Shown in pieces: positions 48,200 through 59,894 of a stretch of 64,000 bases of DNA. A model generated the notes under the pieces. It was not told where the DNA came from and searched no databases. It was given only the letters and a program-made list of their open reading frames with translations. The translations under genes and the position numbers were made by a program. How positions within the stretch are numbered: position 1 is the stretch's first letter; every line of letters starts with the position of its first letter. Source of the DNA: Alitta virens (lineage: Eukaryota > Annelida > Polychaeta > Phyllodocida > Nereididae); NCBI GenBank assembly GCA_932294295.1, contig OW028574.1, positions 54,897,797 through 54,961,796 on the forward strand, in the 5' to 3' direction.

Positions 48200-51100
48200 A
48201 AATATTTTGGCGTGCCTGCAGCGATGGGTTGACGAGGAGGCTCCAACCCGGCGGCCCCAATACGGCCACCCGTGGATACCCGTGGATACCCGGCAAGCAC
48301 CCGTGGGACCCTTGGCCAAGCCCCGAAACCCTGCCCCGGTAGCCGGTTGTGCCATGCTTGCATGGCACAACCGTAGAAATCTCACGGGTGTAAAAAATAA
48401 ATAAAATACCCGTGGAAGCCGGCGGGTGACCCGTAGAAGCCGGCGGGTGACACGTAGAAGCCGGCGGGTGGCCCGTGGAAGCCGGCGAATTATCCGGCCC
48501 TGATTTCAACCCGGCGGCTTGTTGAGGGGTTCTACGGGTAACCCGGCGGCTTTCACGGGTAACCCGCCGGCTTTCACGGGTAACCCGCCGGCTTTTTGCT
48601 ACCAGCGTCAGCGTAGGCAGGGAGGGGGGTTGTATATACTTTTTAAAAGGCTGCTGCTCCCCTAATATTAGTCCGATTTTCCTCAAATAAAGACTGCATG
48701 GCAGTATAGCTCATACTGATTCCATACGTATTTTCGGATTAAATAAAAACCGAATAATAAGCGAGATATTTGTCTGAGAAGGCAGTTGTCTTGCGGCGGC
48801 TGCTGCTCCATTTATATTAATTCGATTTTCGTCAAATCAGGACTGAATTGTAGTATAAATCATACTGATTCCATACGTGTTTTCGGATTGAAAATAGACC
48901 AAATATTAAGCGAGATATTCGTCTGAATATCTAAAATGATTACTCTAAACTAGAGTATATCTATCTATCGCAGACGTCCGCGCCGGGACTGTATCAATGC
49001 TGAGCGCTTCTTTAAAAGGCTGCTGCTCCCCTAATATTAGTCTGATTTTCGTCAAATAATAGTAGTATAATTCATACTGACTCCATAGGTGTTTTCGGGT
49101 TGAAAATAGACCAAATCTTAAGCGAGATATTCGTCTGAGAAGGCGGTTGTCTGGTGGTGGCTGCTGCTCCTTTAATATTAATCTGATTTGCGTCAAATAA
49201 ATATTGAATTATAGAAGAGTTCATACTTATTCCACACAGAATTTCAGATTGAAAATAGACCAAATATTAAGTGTGATATTCGTATGAGAAGGCAGCAAGG
49301 TGTTCTGTGTATGTTCATGACTTGAATGGTGTGGTCAATATTTTTTACCATTATATATACATTGTTTGGATGAGCTTTATTGCAATTAATTTCTACTCAT
49401 TCTGCCAACTGGCCAATGGGAAGGACTTTTCCTTTGGTTTTGTAAAGTCAATTAACCTATATATGTAATAACAATCTGGCGTGACCGTTATGTCAATTGC
49501 TATTAAAATTTTGAATAATACAAAGAATGGGGTAAGTCATGCTTTTTCATCATTGATCACAAGCATTAATTGAAATTCTGAATTTCAACTGATTCCTGTT
49601 TATTATGCATATTAAAGAGGGAGATTGTTTTGATCATGGATGGAACATGCAATATCAATATTAATTCCAGTTGGATTATTTTCAGAAACAACAACAAGAA
49701 CGAAATATTGATAATTTATATAAAATGAAATAAATATCTAAAATGATTACTCTAAACTAGAGTATATCTATCTATAGATAGTTGTTATAGCTCCATAGAC
49801 ATCTTTATCAAGTCGGAATTTTATTGGCAACAAGCAAACAAACATTGTTTTATTTTCGTTTTTTATTGATTACGAATCATTGAATTATTGATAGTAACAT
49901 ATTATTAGGTGAAGATCTTATAACTATCTGTCTATCTACATATCTATACTCTATGAGGTATTACTAACTTTATTAACAAGAATATTCTTGTTTGTGCCTA
50001 GTATACTCCATTAATTTTCCCCACCTTAACTATTATATAAATTCTACACATTTCCCTGAATAATTCAGTCTTTATTTGACGAAAATCGGATATGTAGATA
50101 GACAGATAGTTTAGAGAGACAGATAGATTTATATGCTTATTATATAATATAGAATATCTAGCTTAATATTTAGTCCATATAAGTACATAAAAGATAGCAA
50201 ATAAAATCACAGATCAAATCACAAATACTAATTACAATATCAATATTAGATTTAAATTTTACAAAAATATACACAAATACTGATCAAAATATCACAATAA
50301 GATTCAAATTAACACAAAAAGATAAGAATGTTCACATGTATAAAAAAAAATACAAATATAATCATTGCCTGGTAATTACAATAGAATACATTGTTTTTAA
50401 TTAATGAAAGCAATTACATCTGTTTGTAATTGTGAGTGACAATCAAGACAATGTCATATTACTGTGTAATCTTTGAACAAACTATGAAATGACAGGTCAA
50501 AGAACCCCAATTTAGGCAATAAGGCAATTGACACATGTATTGAGCATTTGCTGTTGACATAACGGTCATGGCAGTTGGCAGAATGAGTAGAAATGAATTG
50601 CAATAAAGCTCATCCAAACAATGTATATATATTATGGTAAAAAATATTGACCACACCATTCAAGTCATGACCATACACAGAGCACCTGGCCACCACCAGA
50701 GAACTGCATTCTCAGATGAATATCTCGTTTAATATTTGGTCTATTTTCAATCCGAAAACATGATGGAATCAGTATGAACTATGCTACAATACAGTTTTAA
50801 TTTGACGAAAATCAGACTAATATTAGGGGAGCAGCAGCCTTTTAAAGAAGCGCTCAGCCCTTCCTGCATTGATACAGTCAGGGCGCGGACGTCTGCGAGA
50901 GCACCACTGTTTGCCTCCGCCAACCTAGCTACCTTCTCAGACGAATAACTCGATTAATATTTGGTCTATTTTCAATCCGAAAACACGTATGGAATCAGTA
51001 TGATTTATACTACAATTCAGTTCTTATTTAACGAAAATCGGACTAATATTAGGGGAGCAGCAGCCTTTTAAAGTATAGTCCTGGAAGCTGAGTTACTCCT

Positions 51101-51345
51101 ACTACTCGCCGGCTTACTCCTACAACCCGCCGAGTCACCCGTAGAACCCGCCGAGTCACCCGTAGAACCACCGAGTCACCCGTAGAACCCGCCGAGTCAC
51201 CCGTAGAACCCGCCGAGGCACCCGTGGAACCCGCCGAGGCACCCGTGTGACCCGGCGGGTGACCCGGCGGGTAACCGTAGCGCCCGGCGGGTGCTGCCCC
51301 GCCCCTTTTTGCTCCCAGAACCTGTCGCCAAACCGGCGGAAAGAG
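48200..51345. mobile_element. Foldback-type element with subrepeated long inverted repeats
   Basis: Left arm: GC-rich 20-bp minisatellite (CGTAGAAGCCGGCGGGTGAC and its reverse) at about 48405-48600. Then four direct copies of a ~130-140-bp unit (GGCTGCTGCTCCCCTAATATTAG, CATACTGATTCCATACG, TTTTCGGATTGAAAATAGACC, AAGCGAGATATTCGTCTGAG) at about 48650, 48800, 49015 and 49160. Right arm, inverted: unique sequence mirroring 49300-49500 at about 50510-50690, two inverted unit copies at about 50695-50850 and 50935-51075, then GC-rich CGTAGAACCCGCCGAGTCAC units to about 51300. The middle (49500-50500) is AT-rich without a transposase. Long inverted repeats made of subrepeats are the hallmark of foldback elements. 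ORFs in it are repeat products. Confidence 0.75.
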
Positions 51346-52092
51346 CTGTTACATAACTATTACGTAATACTACGGGTTCACTACGGCAAAACCGGCCCGT
51401 GTGACAGTGGCTTTAACTGCAAAACTGTTTTGATTAAGTCTAAATTATGTCATAATGCTTTTACAATGCTGTCTTGCTTGGCTTGAGTATTGTGTTGTTT
51501 CATAAGGAAATGAAGCATGAAATTTATGAAAACACAGGAGAAAACTGTGACATCATGCTCTTAGAATCAAGAGAAAATTGAAGAGTGATTCTACGTAATT
51601 ATAACAATGGTAATACAGCAAAAAATTTAAATTTGGTAAATGTCCTTAAATGGCTTAAAAAACCAAAGGACCAAATTTAATGTTAGTGGCTGGAGTGAAA
51701 AATTGGTAAATTTTTTGGGCAGTGACACCTTTTAGACAAAAATTTAATTACCAAAAAAATCACCGGAATTCGGCCCAATACTTGTAGTCACATCAAAGCT
51801 CTTCCATTGCAGTAAAATATTCTTTTGAACAAACCATTTGCCATTGAGTTCAGTGCTGTACTTTTATGACAAGAAAATGTTACACAATGCCTTCAGAAAA
51901 TGATCGTGCTTTCAGTTTGTTTTTTATTTAGTAAATTCCAATGATGTCCAAATTAAAACCAATGTTGATTAGAAATGTACCACAGAATCATAAAGAAATG
52001 TTTGCATAACACTCAGCTGTATGTAAACATATATATGACTCTAACTGTATGTAATGATTTGACTTAGATTCTGCAATGTTTCTGTTTAATAG
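51346..52092. other. Flank 5' of the gene 3 pro-exon, no gene recognised
   Basis: AT-rich DNA between the foldback element and the 52093 exon. No signal-peptide exon with TATA box, like those of genes 1 and 2, is seen. Confidence 0.5.
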
Positions 52093-52233
52093 CCACAACG
52101 AAATAACGAGAGTGATGATGGGCAACATGATGTGAAAGAGGAGGAACTTGAAAAACCAGTTCATCCCATTTCAAAAATGAAGTCACCAATAGCCAGACTG
52201 AGTTTGAAAGATTACCAAATGCCTGCTAGTAAG
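52093..52233 (+). CDS. Secreted cationic peptide gene 3, pro-region exon
   Basis: Acceptor TCTGTTTAATAG, 141 nt in phase 0, donor GTTGGT. 47 residues, including DDGQHDVKEEELEKPVH and KMKSP; residues 6-20 hold 8 acids and one Lys. It aligns gaplessly with gene 1 exon 2 (32772-32912), with about 23 of 47 residues identical. Its upstream partner, a signal-peptide exon, is not found within the preceding 6 kb. It may be lost, displaced by the foldback element, or shared with gene 2 exon 1. Confidence 0.8.
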
Positions 52234-52916
52234 GTTGGTATCACTGTATTTCCTCTGTTTTGATTTAAAAAAAACTAAGTTAGCTGTGGCCACTTCATTC
52301 ACCTGCCCAAATTTTATTGTGAACCCTACATGTATTTCTTGAAACTATGAAAAAAAGGTTCTCGGAAATAAAATGTTTACAGAAATGTAAAAAAACCGAA
52401 CTATAGTTCTCGTCAGACCTTCATTGCTATATTGGTGGTTTATTTACTCTTTACTGACACATATGAATATGACAAGCAAAACAAAAATTAATCCCTAATT
52501 AATGAAAAGCTGACAAACTATTTAACTTCCACCAGGTAACAGTGAGGTACATCTATTGGAAATGAAATTTTAACTATTTAAATAGTCAAATTGAAGCAAC
52601 TGCTTACTGAACAGAGCTAAATCAAAATTAAATTTGTATCCACTGAAGTGTGTATCTACTACTCCCAGAATGCCCGGCCTGCCGAGAATTCTGGGGGAAG
52701 GCGGCGCAGCATTTACAATGTGAAGTATAGGGTGTGGCGCTTCTTGGCATTTAATTGTTATACATATATCTTTTATTTTAAAGAAGTTGGTCATTGTGAC
52801 TAATGCCAAACAGGACTGAGGCTGATGATAGGTTTTTAGGCACAGTAAAAATACTAGTGTCTGAAAATTTGACTCTCCAACACGGCTCCTTACACACAGA
52901 ATTTTGTCTCATTCAG

Positions 52917-53030
52917 GATGGAGACCACACTGTTATCAAAAGGCAAACACAAAGGTGCAGGGTGATCAGATGGCATGGACAACGATTACTTGTCTGCAGA
53001 CCAAAACCACCTGTGAGCATTAGTTTATAA
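52917..53030 (+). CDS. Secreted cationic peptide gene 3, terminal exon (C-X12-C peptide)
   Basis: Acceptor TTTTGTCTCATTCAG then 37 codons and TAA. It opens DGDHTVIKR, the same length and layout as DGVHKRIKR of gene 1. After Lys-Arg comes a 28-residue mature peptide with no acidic residue and charge about +6. It starts with Gln (a possible pyroglutamate) and carries CRVIRWHGQRLLVC followed by RPKPP. Hydrophobic and basic residues alternate around a central HGQ turn: the look of a disulphide-closed beta-hairpin antimicrobial peptide. The frame is open upstream, but the acceptor and the match with gene 1 fix the exon start. Confidence 0.78.
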   Translation, partial: DGDHTVIKRQTQRCRVIRWHGQRLLVCRPKPPVSISL

Positions 53031-53489
53031 GACTTTTATTATATTAATATTTTTGGTGCAAGAGAACAATGATATCACTTATTTTGCTACCTGGTAGTAC
53101 TATCATTGTAAATAATGAAGAGCACAGCAATGAAGTATTTGGGAATATTATGACAAATTGTCTGGCCTACACAATCAAAACAAATTTTTTTTTAGAATTT
53201 CATGCAAATTTGAAAGGTAGTCGAAGTGTTTTAGCTAAACTGGCATTAGATTATTCTCATGTATATGCCACTAGCAATCTGTAGCTTAGATTTAAATTTT
53301 CACCAATGTGATAGGGCCTGTAAGTCAATCAAATCGCATTGAAGAAGCACTGTTGGGACCCAACTGCACCATATTTGAATTAGGCGAGGGGGTGGACAAG
53401 GCAATGGAATTACAGTAATACCCACAGGAGAATCAGGAATAGCATTTTCGCGACTGATCTATAGTAGTAAGTAGTGTGTCTTGATGTCA

Positions 53490-53870
53490 GTAGGGGGCAC
53501 CAGGAGTCATAGGGTAACTCCTGACTCCCTCTGGTGTGCAGCAGGTTTCCCGTCAGAGGGAGCCTGTAGTCTTACATTTATCAGAGTCATAGTGTTCCCT
53601 CTAGTGTTAACAGGGGATTCTAAACGTCACCAGGAGTCATAAGGCACTAACTCAGGGTTCCCTCTGGCGTGCAGTAAGTTTCTAACCAGAGGGAGACTTT
53701 CAGATCTTAGCTTCATGTTGTGTGTAGCAGGGAGTTAAAATAGGCTCAAGTATGGTTCTAGAAGTCTCAACATGGCTCTAGATGGCGCAAAGAATAATAA
53801 GGTGCTAATTCCTGACTCCCACTGGTGTGCAGCAAGTTTCTAACCAGAGGTGAATGAATGTTATGATTCA
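53490..53870. repeat. Imperfect tandem repeat, three units of ~130-160 bp
   Basis: Each unit contains ACCAGGAGTCATAAGG, ACTCCTGACTCCCTCTGGTG and TGCAGCAAGTTTCTAACCAG with AGAGGGAG. Palindromic CCCTCTGG/CCAGAGGG motifs. Lies between peptide gene 3 and the Polinton remnant. Confidence 0.75.
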
Positions 53871-53883
53871 TAGTGAAACTTAA

Positions 53884-54162
53884 TTCTACATTGACATCGA
53901 CGGGTTTCACTCTACACATGAAGCTAATGAGCATATTGACCTTTTCAGGATGCTTATTAATTATGAACTTAGTAAGCCTTCACATAACATTGGTCGAATG
54001 ATAAACTTTTATGTTCAAGTGTCATTCTTTGAGCATCTCAATGCAGATTGTGCTTGTAAGGAGTACCTGATTTATGCATACTTCGGTTGGTTGTTTCAAC
54101 TAGATCCAGAGGTGTTTGCATTTGTCGAATCGACCCAAATCATTGGCGACAAGACACTTTAG
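53884..54162 (+). other. Open frame of unknown nature next to the Polinton remnant
   Basis: About 92 codons open before a TAG (ATG at 53950), containing INYELSKPSHNIGR, a mixed hydrophobic middle and a terminal FAFVESTQIIGDKTL. I do not recognise it. It lies 430 bp before the Polinton integrase on the same strand, so it could be a fragment of the element, or chance. Confidence 0.25.
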
Positions 54163-54595
54163 TGGTTGCCTTCCTGCTGGCTAATGGCGACAATAGATAC
54201 ATACAGCATTTTGGAAAGCATTATATCATAAAAAGGTGAGTTAATTACTAAATTGTAAAGCTGAGTTAATTACTTAATTGTAACTAGGTATACACTATGT
54301 ATACACTGTGTTAAGAGCTGTTAAGTTATACTATATATATCATTTTGTTGCAGATCATTAATTAACTCATATAGTAAGAGTATACTATGCAAACTGGCCA
54401 TTCAACATTCAACTTGGAGTTCACAATATTGTTAAATATAACTAATAATGGACACTATTGTTATAACAATTTAATATAGACTTTAGATAAATACACATCA
54501 CCAACATTGTATAATGAGTGTAACAATATGAGTAATTAATGACAATATAATAAAGTGTATCACAAGATAATTTTATTACTGGTGACATTGTACAA

Positions 54596-55682
54596 ATGAA
54601 TAAAGCTATTGATCAGTATTTGAGTGGGATTTATTACAACCCTAAGTCACCTGGAAGCTTCACAAGTAAGGATAAACTATGGCGATATATAAATAGACGT
54701 GAAGATAAACCGAAGTTCTTTACATTACAGAAAGTGAATAATTGGCTAATACAACAAGAGACTGCATCTGTCTGTAACCAACCTACGTTTAAGTTTCCAC
54801 GTGAAAAGGTGATAGTTTCATCTAGGGATGAACAATCAAGAGCAGACTTAATGGATTTATCTAAATTCAAAGTTTATAACGACAATGTGTCTTTTGTACT
54901 TGTAAATGTATATATTTTCTCGAGGTTTGCATGGTTTGAAACCACTACCGCAAAAAACTGCTGGTAATGTGAGGGATGCATTTTCAGTATATTCAAGAAA
55001 GATAGGGTTCCCTTGAGATTATGGGTTGATGGGGGCGGCGAGTTTAATAACAAGATAGTGCAATCATTCATGAAATAATTTGATGTAGATATGTTTATTG
55101 CACGTTCGGAAAGTAAATCTGTGTTTGCTGAACGTCTTATTAAGTCGCTAAAGTTCAAATTACATAAATATCTCTATTCTCAGCAAATTTGGCTATATCA
55201 GCATATTACAGGATATTGCACAATCATATAACAGGTCATATTATTGATCAATAAAAATGGCACCTTCTGATGTAGACGATGACAATGAGTTACAGTTATA
55301 TATGGATATATACATGCCCTTTGCAAATAAAGTAAACACCAAACCAACCATTGTCAAGAAAGGGTATTTCAGGATAAATTCAAAAGATCTTATAATGAAA
55401 ATTTTACTCTTGAACTCTTTATTGTTGAAAATGTCGTCAATTCATCTCCACCTAGGTTTGTGTTAGAGGACTTATTAGGTGAAAAACTATTAGGTACATT
55501 TAATGCAAAGGAAATACAGTTTGTTCCAGCAGGTGAGACATGGACCTACAAAATAGAAAAAATACTTGAAAAAAGGACAGTATCTAAAGGCAAAAAGGAA
55601 GTACTGGTCAAATGGTATGGTTATCGGACAAATTAAATAGCTGGATTCCTGCACATAGGGTTGAAAATTACAAAAGCAAATA
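54596..55682 (+). pseudogene. Polinton/Maverick integrase with chromodomain, broken
   Basis: Retroviral-type integrase of a Polinton, a large virus-like DNA transposon. The first open part (54596-54967) has YLSGIYYNPKSPGSF and the first catalytic Asp in SRADLMDLSKF. After a stop at 54965, WVDGGGEFNNK gives the second Asp, and after a TAA near 55075, VFAERLIKSLK gives the Glu, so a D,D,E triad is recognisable. Further frame changes follow; VVNSSPPRFVLEDLLGE and a chromodomain with KKEVLVKWYGY close the protein near 55680. At least four breaks: not functional. All other Polinton pieces lie on the same strand. Confidence 0.85.
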
Positions 55683-55715
55683 ATATTACAATATGGAGAC
55701 TGATACAAAAACAGT

Positions 55716-56050
55716 GAAGTCAGGATTCTAGTTATTTTTTCCCATCTAATACTAGTACTAACTTTACATGTATATTAGGTAAGCATTATTTAATAAATAA
55801 TGAATGGAAAATAGGATTAAGAGAAATTGTTTTAAAGTTAAGTGAGAAGCAAAAAATGTTGGTCCTATTATAGTTGACAGATATCAAGGTAGTGGAATAA
55901 TATTGGATGGCTCAAAATCAATGCTTTTGAAGTGTGCCACAATATATAGAAGATTGAATTCAGAATAGTTATATGGTTGTTTCCTGCATGTGATTTGACA
56001 GAAATCTGTCTAACTTTGCAAAAATGGCAATGATAAGCATGAGCAACCTG
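55716..56050 (+). pseudogene. Polinton minor capsid protein remnant
   Basis: LFFP followed after a frameshift by SNTSTNF and NNEWKIGLREIVLK matches the start of Polinton minor capsid (penton-like) proteins, where a PSN motif is followed by a G-x-WEVGL-x-EI-like block. The rest is too decayed to follow. An ORF at 56065-56304 between this and the major capsid is polar and basic (RDRRKRITK) and unrecognised; it may belong to either capsid gene. Confidence 0.55.
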
Positions 56051-56330
56051 TTGTTAAAATTACTATGACGTCACCAGCAGAGGTCACTCTTGATCCGGCC
56101 AGGTCAAAAGTAGAAAACATTGAAGAAGGAGATGATACAGAAAGAGTAATCAGCTGCAGCAGGCAAGGAACAGGTCAGCATCACGAGGTTAGGGATAGAA
56201 GAAAAAGAATCACAAAGGTAGTGGACCAGCTAAAAGGCAACGAAAATACAATGACGAGTTTTCAAGCATGGTTTAAATATACACAGTGTATGTGTAAATA
56301 TTAGAATTAATATATTTACAGTTTATATGA

Positions 56331-57312
56331 TTGGAAACAGTGTACAGTAAAGCCGTTCTATGCATTCCACCACAGTTACATTTATTTGCTCCACCTGTTG
56401 TTCAAAGTGCTGTTGATCGTGTGGTAATTGTGGATTACAGACTTACAAATCAAGTCTCATCTGAATTTGCAACTGTGATATTTACATTAGGAGGTAATTC
56501 TAAGCTGATCTTGATTTGGAATGTACAAAGTTGTATGTCAAAGCTGATGGCACATCTGTTGTCAAAAATGTAGCTCCAATTGATTTGACATTACAGTCTA
56601 TGTGGAATCAGGTTGATGTCAAAATTTCAGGACAATCAATTTCACAATCAAATAATTCATATGCATTTACAGCATATTTTCAAACATTGGTGAAATCCTC
56701 ATCTGAGCTAAAAGCCACTGGTTGTACAGGACAAATTTTTTATTTGGATGACAATGATTTGGAAAAATGTGTTTTAAACACAGGTGCTTTAAATCGTTCA
56801 AATATATTTGAAGAAAGTGCTACAAAAGAGCAACACAATGTACCTTTTACTAGGATTCAAATGAAATCATTCAATCTTGCATTAGGGTCACGTAATTTCA
56901 AATTTTGACAATATTTTTAATTCTGACTGTCCAACCAAAATAATCATTGGAATAATAGAAAGTGATAGTTATAGCGGTAATCAAAAAAAAAATCAGTTTT
57001 ATTTTCAAATGTTTGATTTAACTGAAATTGAATTGTGCGTAGACGGTCAGTCAATGCCATCACGATCAAGGAAAAAGCTACATGTCACATCGGGTAGACA
57101 AATTATAACACTTTACTCTAGATTACATGACTCCACAGGATGTAATTGTAGTTGGACATTTGGTAATAAAATAAAAGCTTTTAATTTTGAAAGGAGGCTA
57201 ACATATTACAATAATAGTCAATGTATTAATTCAAAATGTCCATATTATTTAATTTTGGGCTTAACCTTTAGTGTGCAGAACCTGCTACTTATCTTTTCGT
57301 CCTTGAACTCTT
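56331..57312 (+). pseudogene. Polinton major capsid protein (PY) remnant
   Basis: Three frames in sequence. 56331-56573 with LFAPPVVQSAVDRVVIVDYR. 56516-56908 with TKLYVKADGTSV, NVAPIDLTLQSMWNQVDV and SNNSYAFTAYFQTL. 57009-57312 with ELCVDGQSMPSRSRKKL. These blocks and their order are those of the Polinton double-jelly-roll major capsid protein. Frameshifts near 56560 and 56910-57005 break it. This supports a virus-like Polinton origin for the whole 54.6-57.3 kb block. Confidence 0.75.
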
Positions 57313-57529
57313 CTTGGTGAATGAAACATGGCTCTTTGATGGTTCTCAAAACCATCCATTTCAGCTCTATTTTATTGAGAGCATTCAGCAATTTGTCGAA
57401 TTCCTCGAAGTTGAGGTGGACACCCCTTTTGGTGTGCATCAGGCTTCCATCATGGGATTCTTCAGGCACGAAAAAGGCCCTTATGTCAACATACCCACCC
57501 CTTTCTATGCACACTTTGGCATTAACAGC

Positions 57530-58450
57530 TGATTAAGGTGGTCACCTAAACACCACGGGTAAGCAGATCAGAGATGATCTCTTATCAAATCAGAGTGATA
57601 ACGGAGCCCTGCCACAACCATAGCTTCTAAAGCCAGAACTCTTTCAGTAGGTTCTTCACTTTATTTTCTAACATATATTCCCCAATTGACAGCCTCCCCT
57701 GTCACTCATACATATGTGACTCGGAAGCCTTGGTGTGGGATTCGAATATGTTGAAGCATTTTTTTCCTTGCGACGTGCAGGAGCTTTAGGTATATATCCA
57801 ATAACGTCTAGAATAGAACAAAATAGTGTGGATTATAATCTTATCATCTCATCATGACATTGACCTCTTACAGCTAACCACTTAAGGTGTATATAATTAA
57901 GAACAATAGCATTGAGACATTCACATTTACATGCTTTCACTGTTTTATGTGTAACATTGTGTGAACTCTTAAGTCTATCATCTTATTATTACTTCTGTTT
58001 TGCTATCATCTCATCATTATTTCTGTTATGCATTTAATGTCTCAGCAGGGATATTATATCAATTCTAGTTCCTTTCATGTGGCTGTCATAACATTGCCTG
58101 AACTCTTTAAGTCTATCATCTCATCACTACGATTTTGCATTTATTTAATGTCTCAGCATAGATATTATGTATCAATTCTAGTTTCTTTGACAAGTCTGTC
58201 ATAAAATTGTGTGGACTCTTTTAGGCCTATCATCCAATCAATACATCTGTTATGCATAAAAGGTCAATGCATATTAACAGTTGTTCAAACCATTCAAACA
58301 GAATTATAAAATGAAACTAGAATTGATACATTAAATGCATAACATTGTGTCTACTCTTTTAAGTCTATCATCTCTTCGTTACTTCTGACTGTCAGTTAGC
58401 CGTATAAGCATTAACATTGATACAAATATAATAACAATATTTACCTCTTC
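57530..58450 (+). repeat. Array of SINE 3'-part copies
   Basis: After a single copy at about 57825, four units start with AACATTGTGTGAACTCT-like sequence plus TCTATCATCTCATCAT at about 57952, 58091, 58203 and 58341 (spacings 139, 112 and 138). They include TTAATGTCTCAGCA..GATATTAT..ATCAATTCTAGTT. This is the same 3'-part as in the dispersed SINE family, here amplified in tandem. 57540-57820 shows nothing recognisable. Confidence 0.7.
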
Positions 58451-58853
58451 ATCTATGAAAACTTCATCTTCTGATAAGGAATATTCGGTGTGAATCGACT
58501 TGTCGTCGGAACATGTTTGAATCCACAGTCGAAAGATTGACTTTCGGTTGGCTGAGTTTCCACAGGTTGAGAGATTGATTTGCTTTGGTTGTCAATAACT
58601 TGCCTGGTATCTTCAGTGTCACTATCACTTACTGTAACAGTAATTGACAGTTTTGGTGTCGTCTTGCCAAATGTGACATTGTCTGCAGACATAGAAGCCT
58701 TGTCAATTGTTGATGCCGGCGAAGGTGGAGGTGAGCCGTCAGGAGTTGTCGAAGTTTTCTCTTCAGCAGCCTTCCTTTTTCGTGTCACGATTTTTGGTAT
58801 CACGGTAGCGAAAATACCAGGCAAGTGATAATTCAAATCACAATGGCTGCTGT
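58447..58853 (-). CDS. Possible internal exon of an unknown gene, Ser/Thr/Pro-rich
   Basis: On the minus strand an acceptor (GATCTAACACAG) near 58853 precedes an open frame with no ATG at its start (TTG in the ORF) that reads YHLPGIFATVIPKIVTRKRK, a basic NLS-like run, then a disordered Ser/Thr/Pro region with SPPPSPAS and VSDSDTED. It closes at a TAG (58453-58455). In another frame the end reads EYSLSEDEVFIDEE and meets a GTAAAT donor near 58442, suggesting a frameshift or sequence error. An AG-GCAAGT site at about 58600 could alternatively serve as a GC donor. Composition looks coding; family not recognised. Confidence 0.35.
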
Positions 58854-59308
58854 GTTAGATCAACTATGGCCTCCTCACCCCAGTTATCTTTCTCCCTCTT
58901 AGTTTTCATAAAGGTAAATATGTAACTCAGTCATTCAAATCATTAATATTCACCACATCTTTAATATTCATCGTGATATGAGAATTTGGCCCAACCCTTG
59001 ACTAAAAAGCTGGAGAAATTCAAACACAGTTTTACAATACTTTCCACTGTTTAGATTTTATGACAATTCCTTTCAGTTCCTTTTTTCGATTCATATGTTA
59101 TCATGCGAGGACTTTTCAAATAAAGGGCCTATTTTGAATTCAGGTGTAAACTTCATTTGCATATGGAATGTTTTTCAAACAAATTTCCCAACATGACTTT
59201 TTTCATGGCTTGCCCTATTAGAGAATATTCACAGAACGCATTGGCATAAGTCTCAGGAATTTATTCTCATTTTATTTTTAACAAGCATGTTATGCTTGAG
59301 GAAATTAA

Positions 59309-59757
59309 ATGTGGACCCTGAAATTCTTTTTCTTTTTCTTTAATGCTACCATTCCAGCTGCACTAATGTATGCTTGCACATTTTTCTATGGACTTCTTAC
59401 GAAAAACCTAAAGAAAGATCTGGATAAACCCAGAAAGTTCTGGTGTAGAATTTTAAATTCTGTGAGTAGACAACTGGCTGCAAATGACGCTAAACAAGAT
59501 TAGGAGGGAACCATGTCACCCTCTGTATACAAATTTTGTGCTGCCACCCAGTGGCCGATGGCTACGGTTACGGGTTACTAGAACCTGTTGGTACAAAAGC
59601 AACATCTGTACCTGTTGCTGTAAAGATGCTAAACAAACAATAACGATGTGAATCAGGTTATATTAATTTTCACTGCACTGAACGTGTAAAGCACCAACAA
59701 ATTTCGTCTTGAATGTCCAATAAAATGTCTAATCTTATCTTATCTTATCCTATCTTA
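59309..59757 (+). pseudogene. CR1/L2-like LINE 3' end with (TCTTA)n tail
   Basis: The frame 59309-59503 contains ATIPAALMYACTFFYGLLTK and NLKKDLDKPRKFWCRILN, resembling the CR1/L2 reverse transcriptase C-terminal region (S.L.F...CWYG.L....K..L.R..K...KI). The 3' UTR ends AATGTCCAATAAAATGTC, then TAATC and TCTTA repeats to 59757. Short tandem tails of this kind are typical of CR1/L2 LINEs. Most of the element is missing. Confidence 0.65.
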
Positions 59758-59894
59758 TGTAATACTTTCCAAATTTATTGGTAAAAAAAGCTACAAATAC
59801 AGTTATTTCATATGGTGACCATAGTGACACACAAATACTCAAAATAATATTCTCAGCAACAGATGGTCAAAAAGTGCAATATTTAGAAGTTTCA

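Noticed and set aside
48113..48686. GC-rich ORFs on both strands (up to 164 codons)
   Set aside because: Produced by the GC-rich minisatellite of the foldback element; stop codons are simply rare there.
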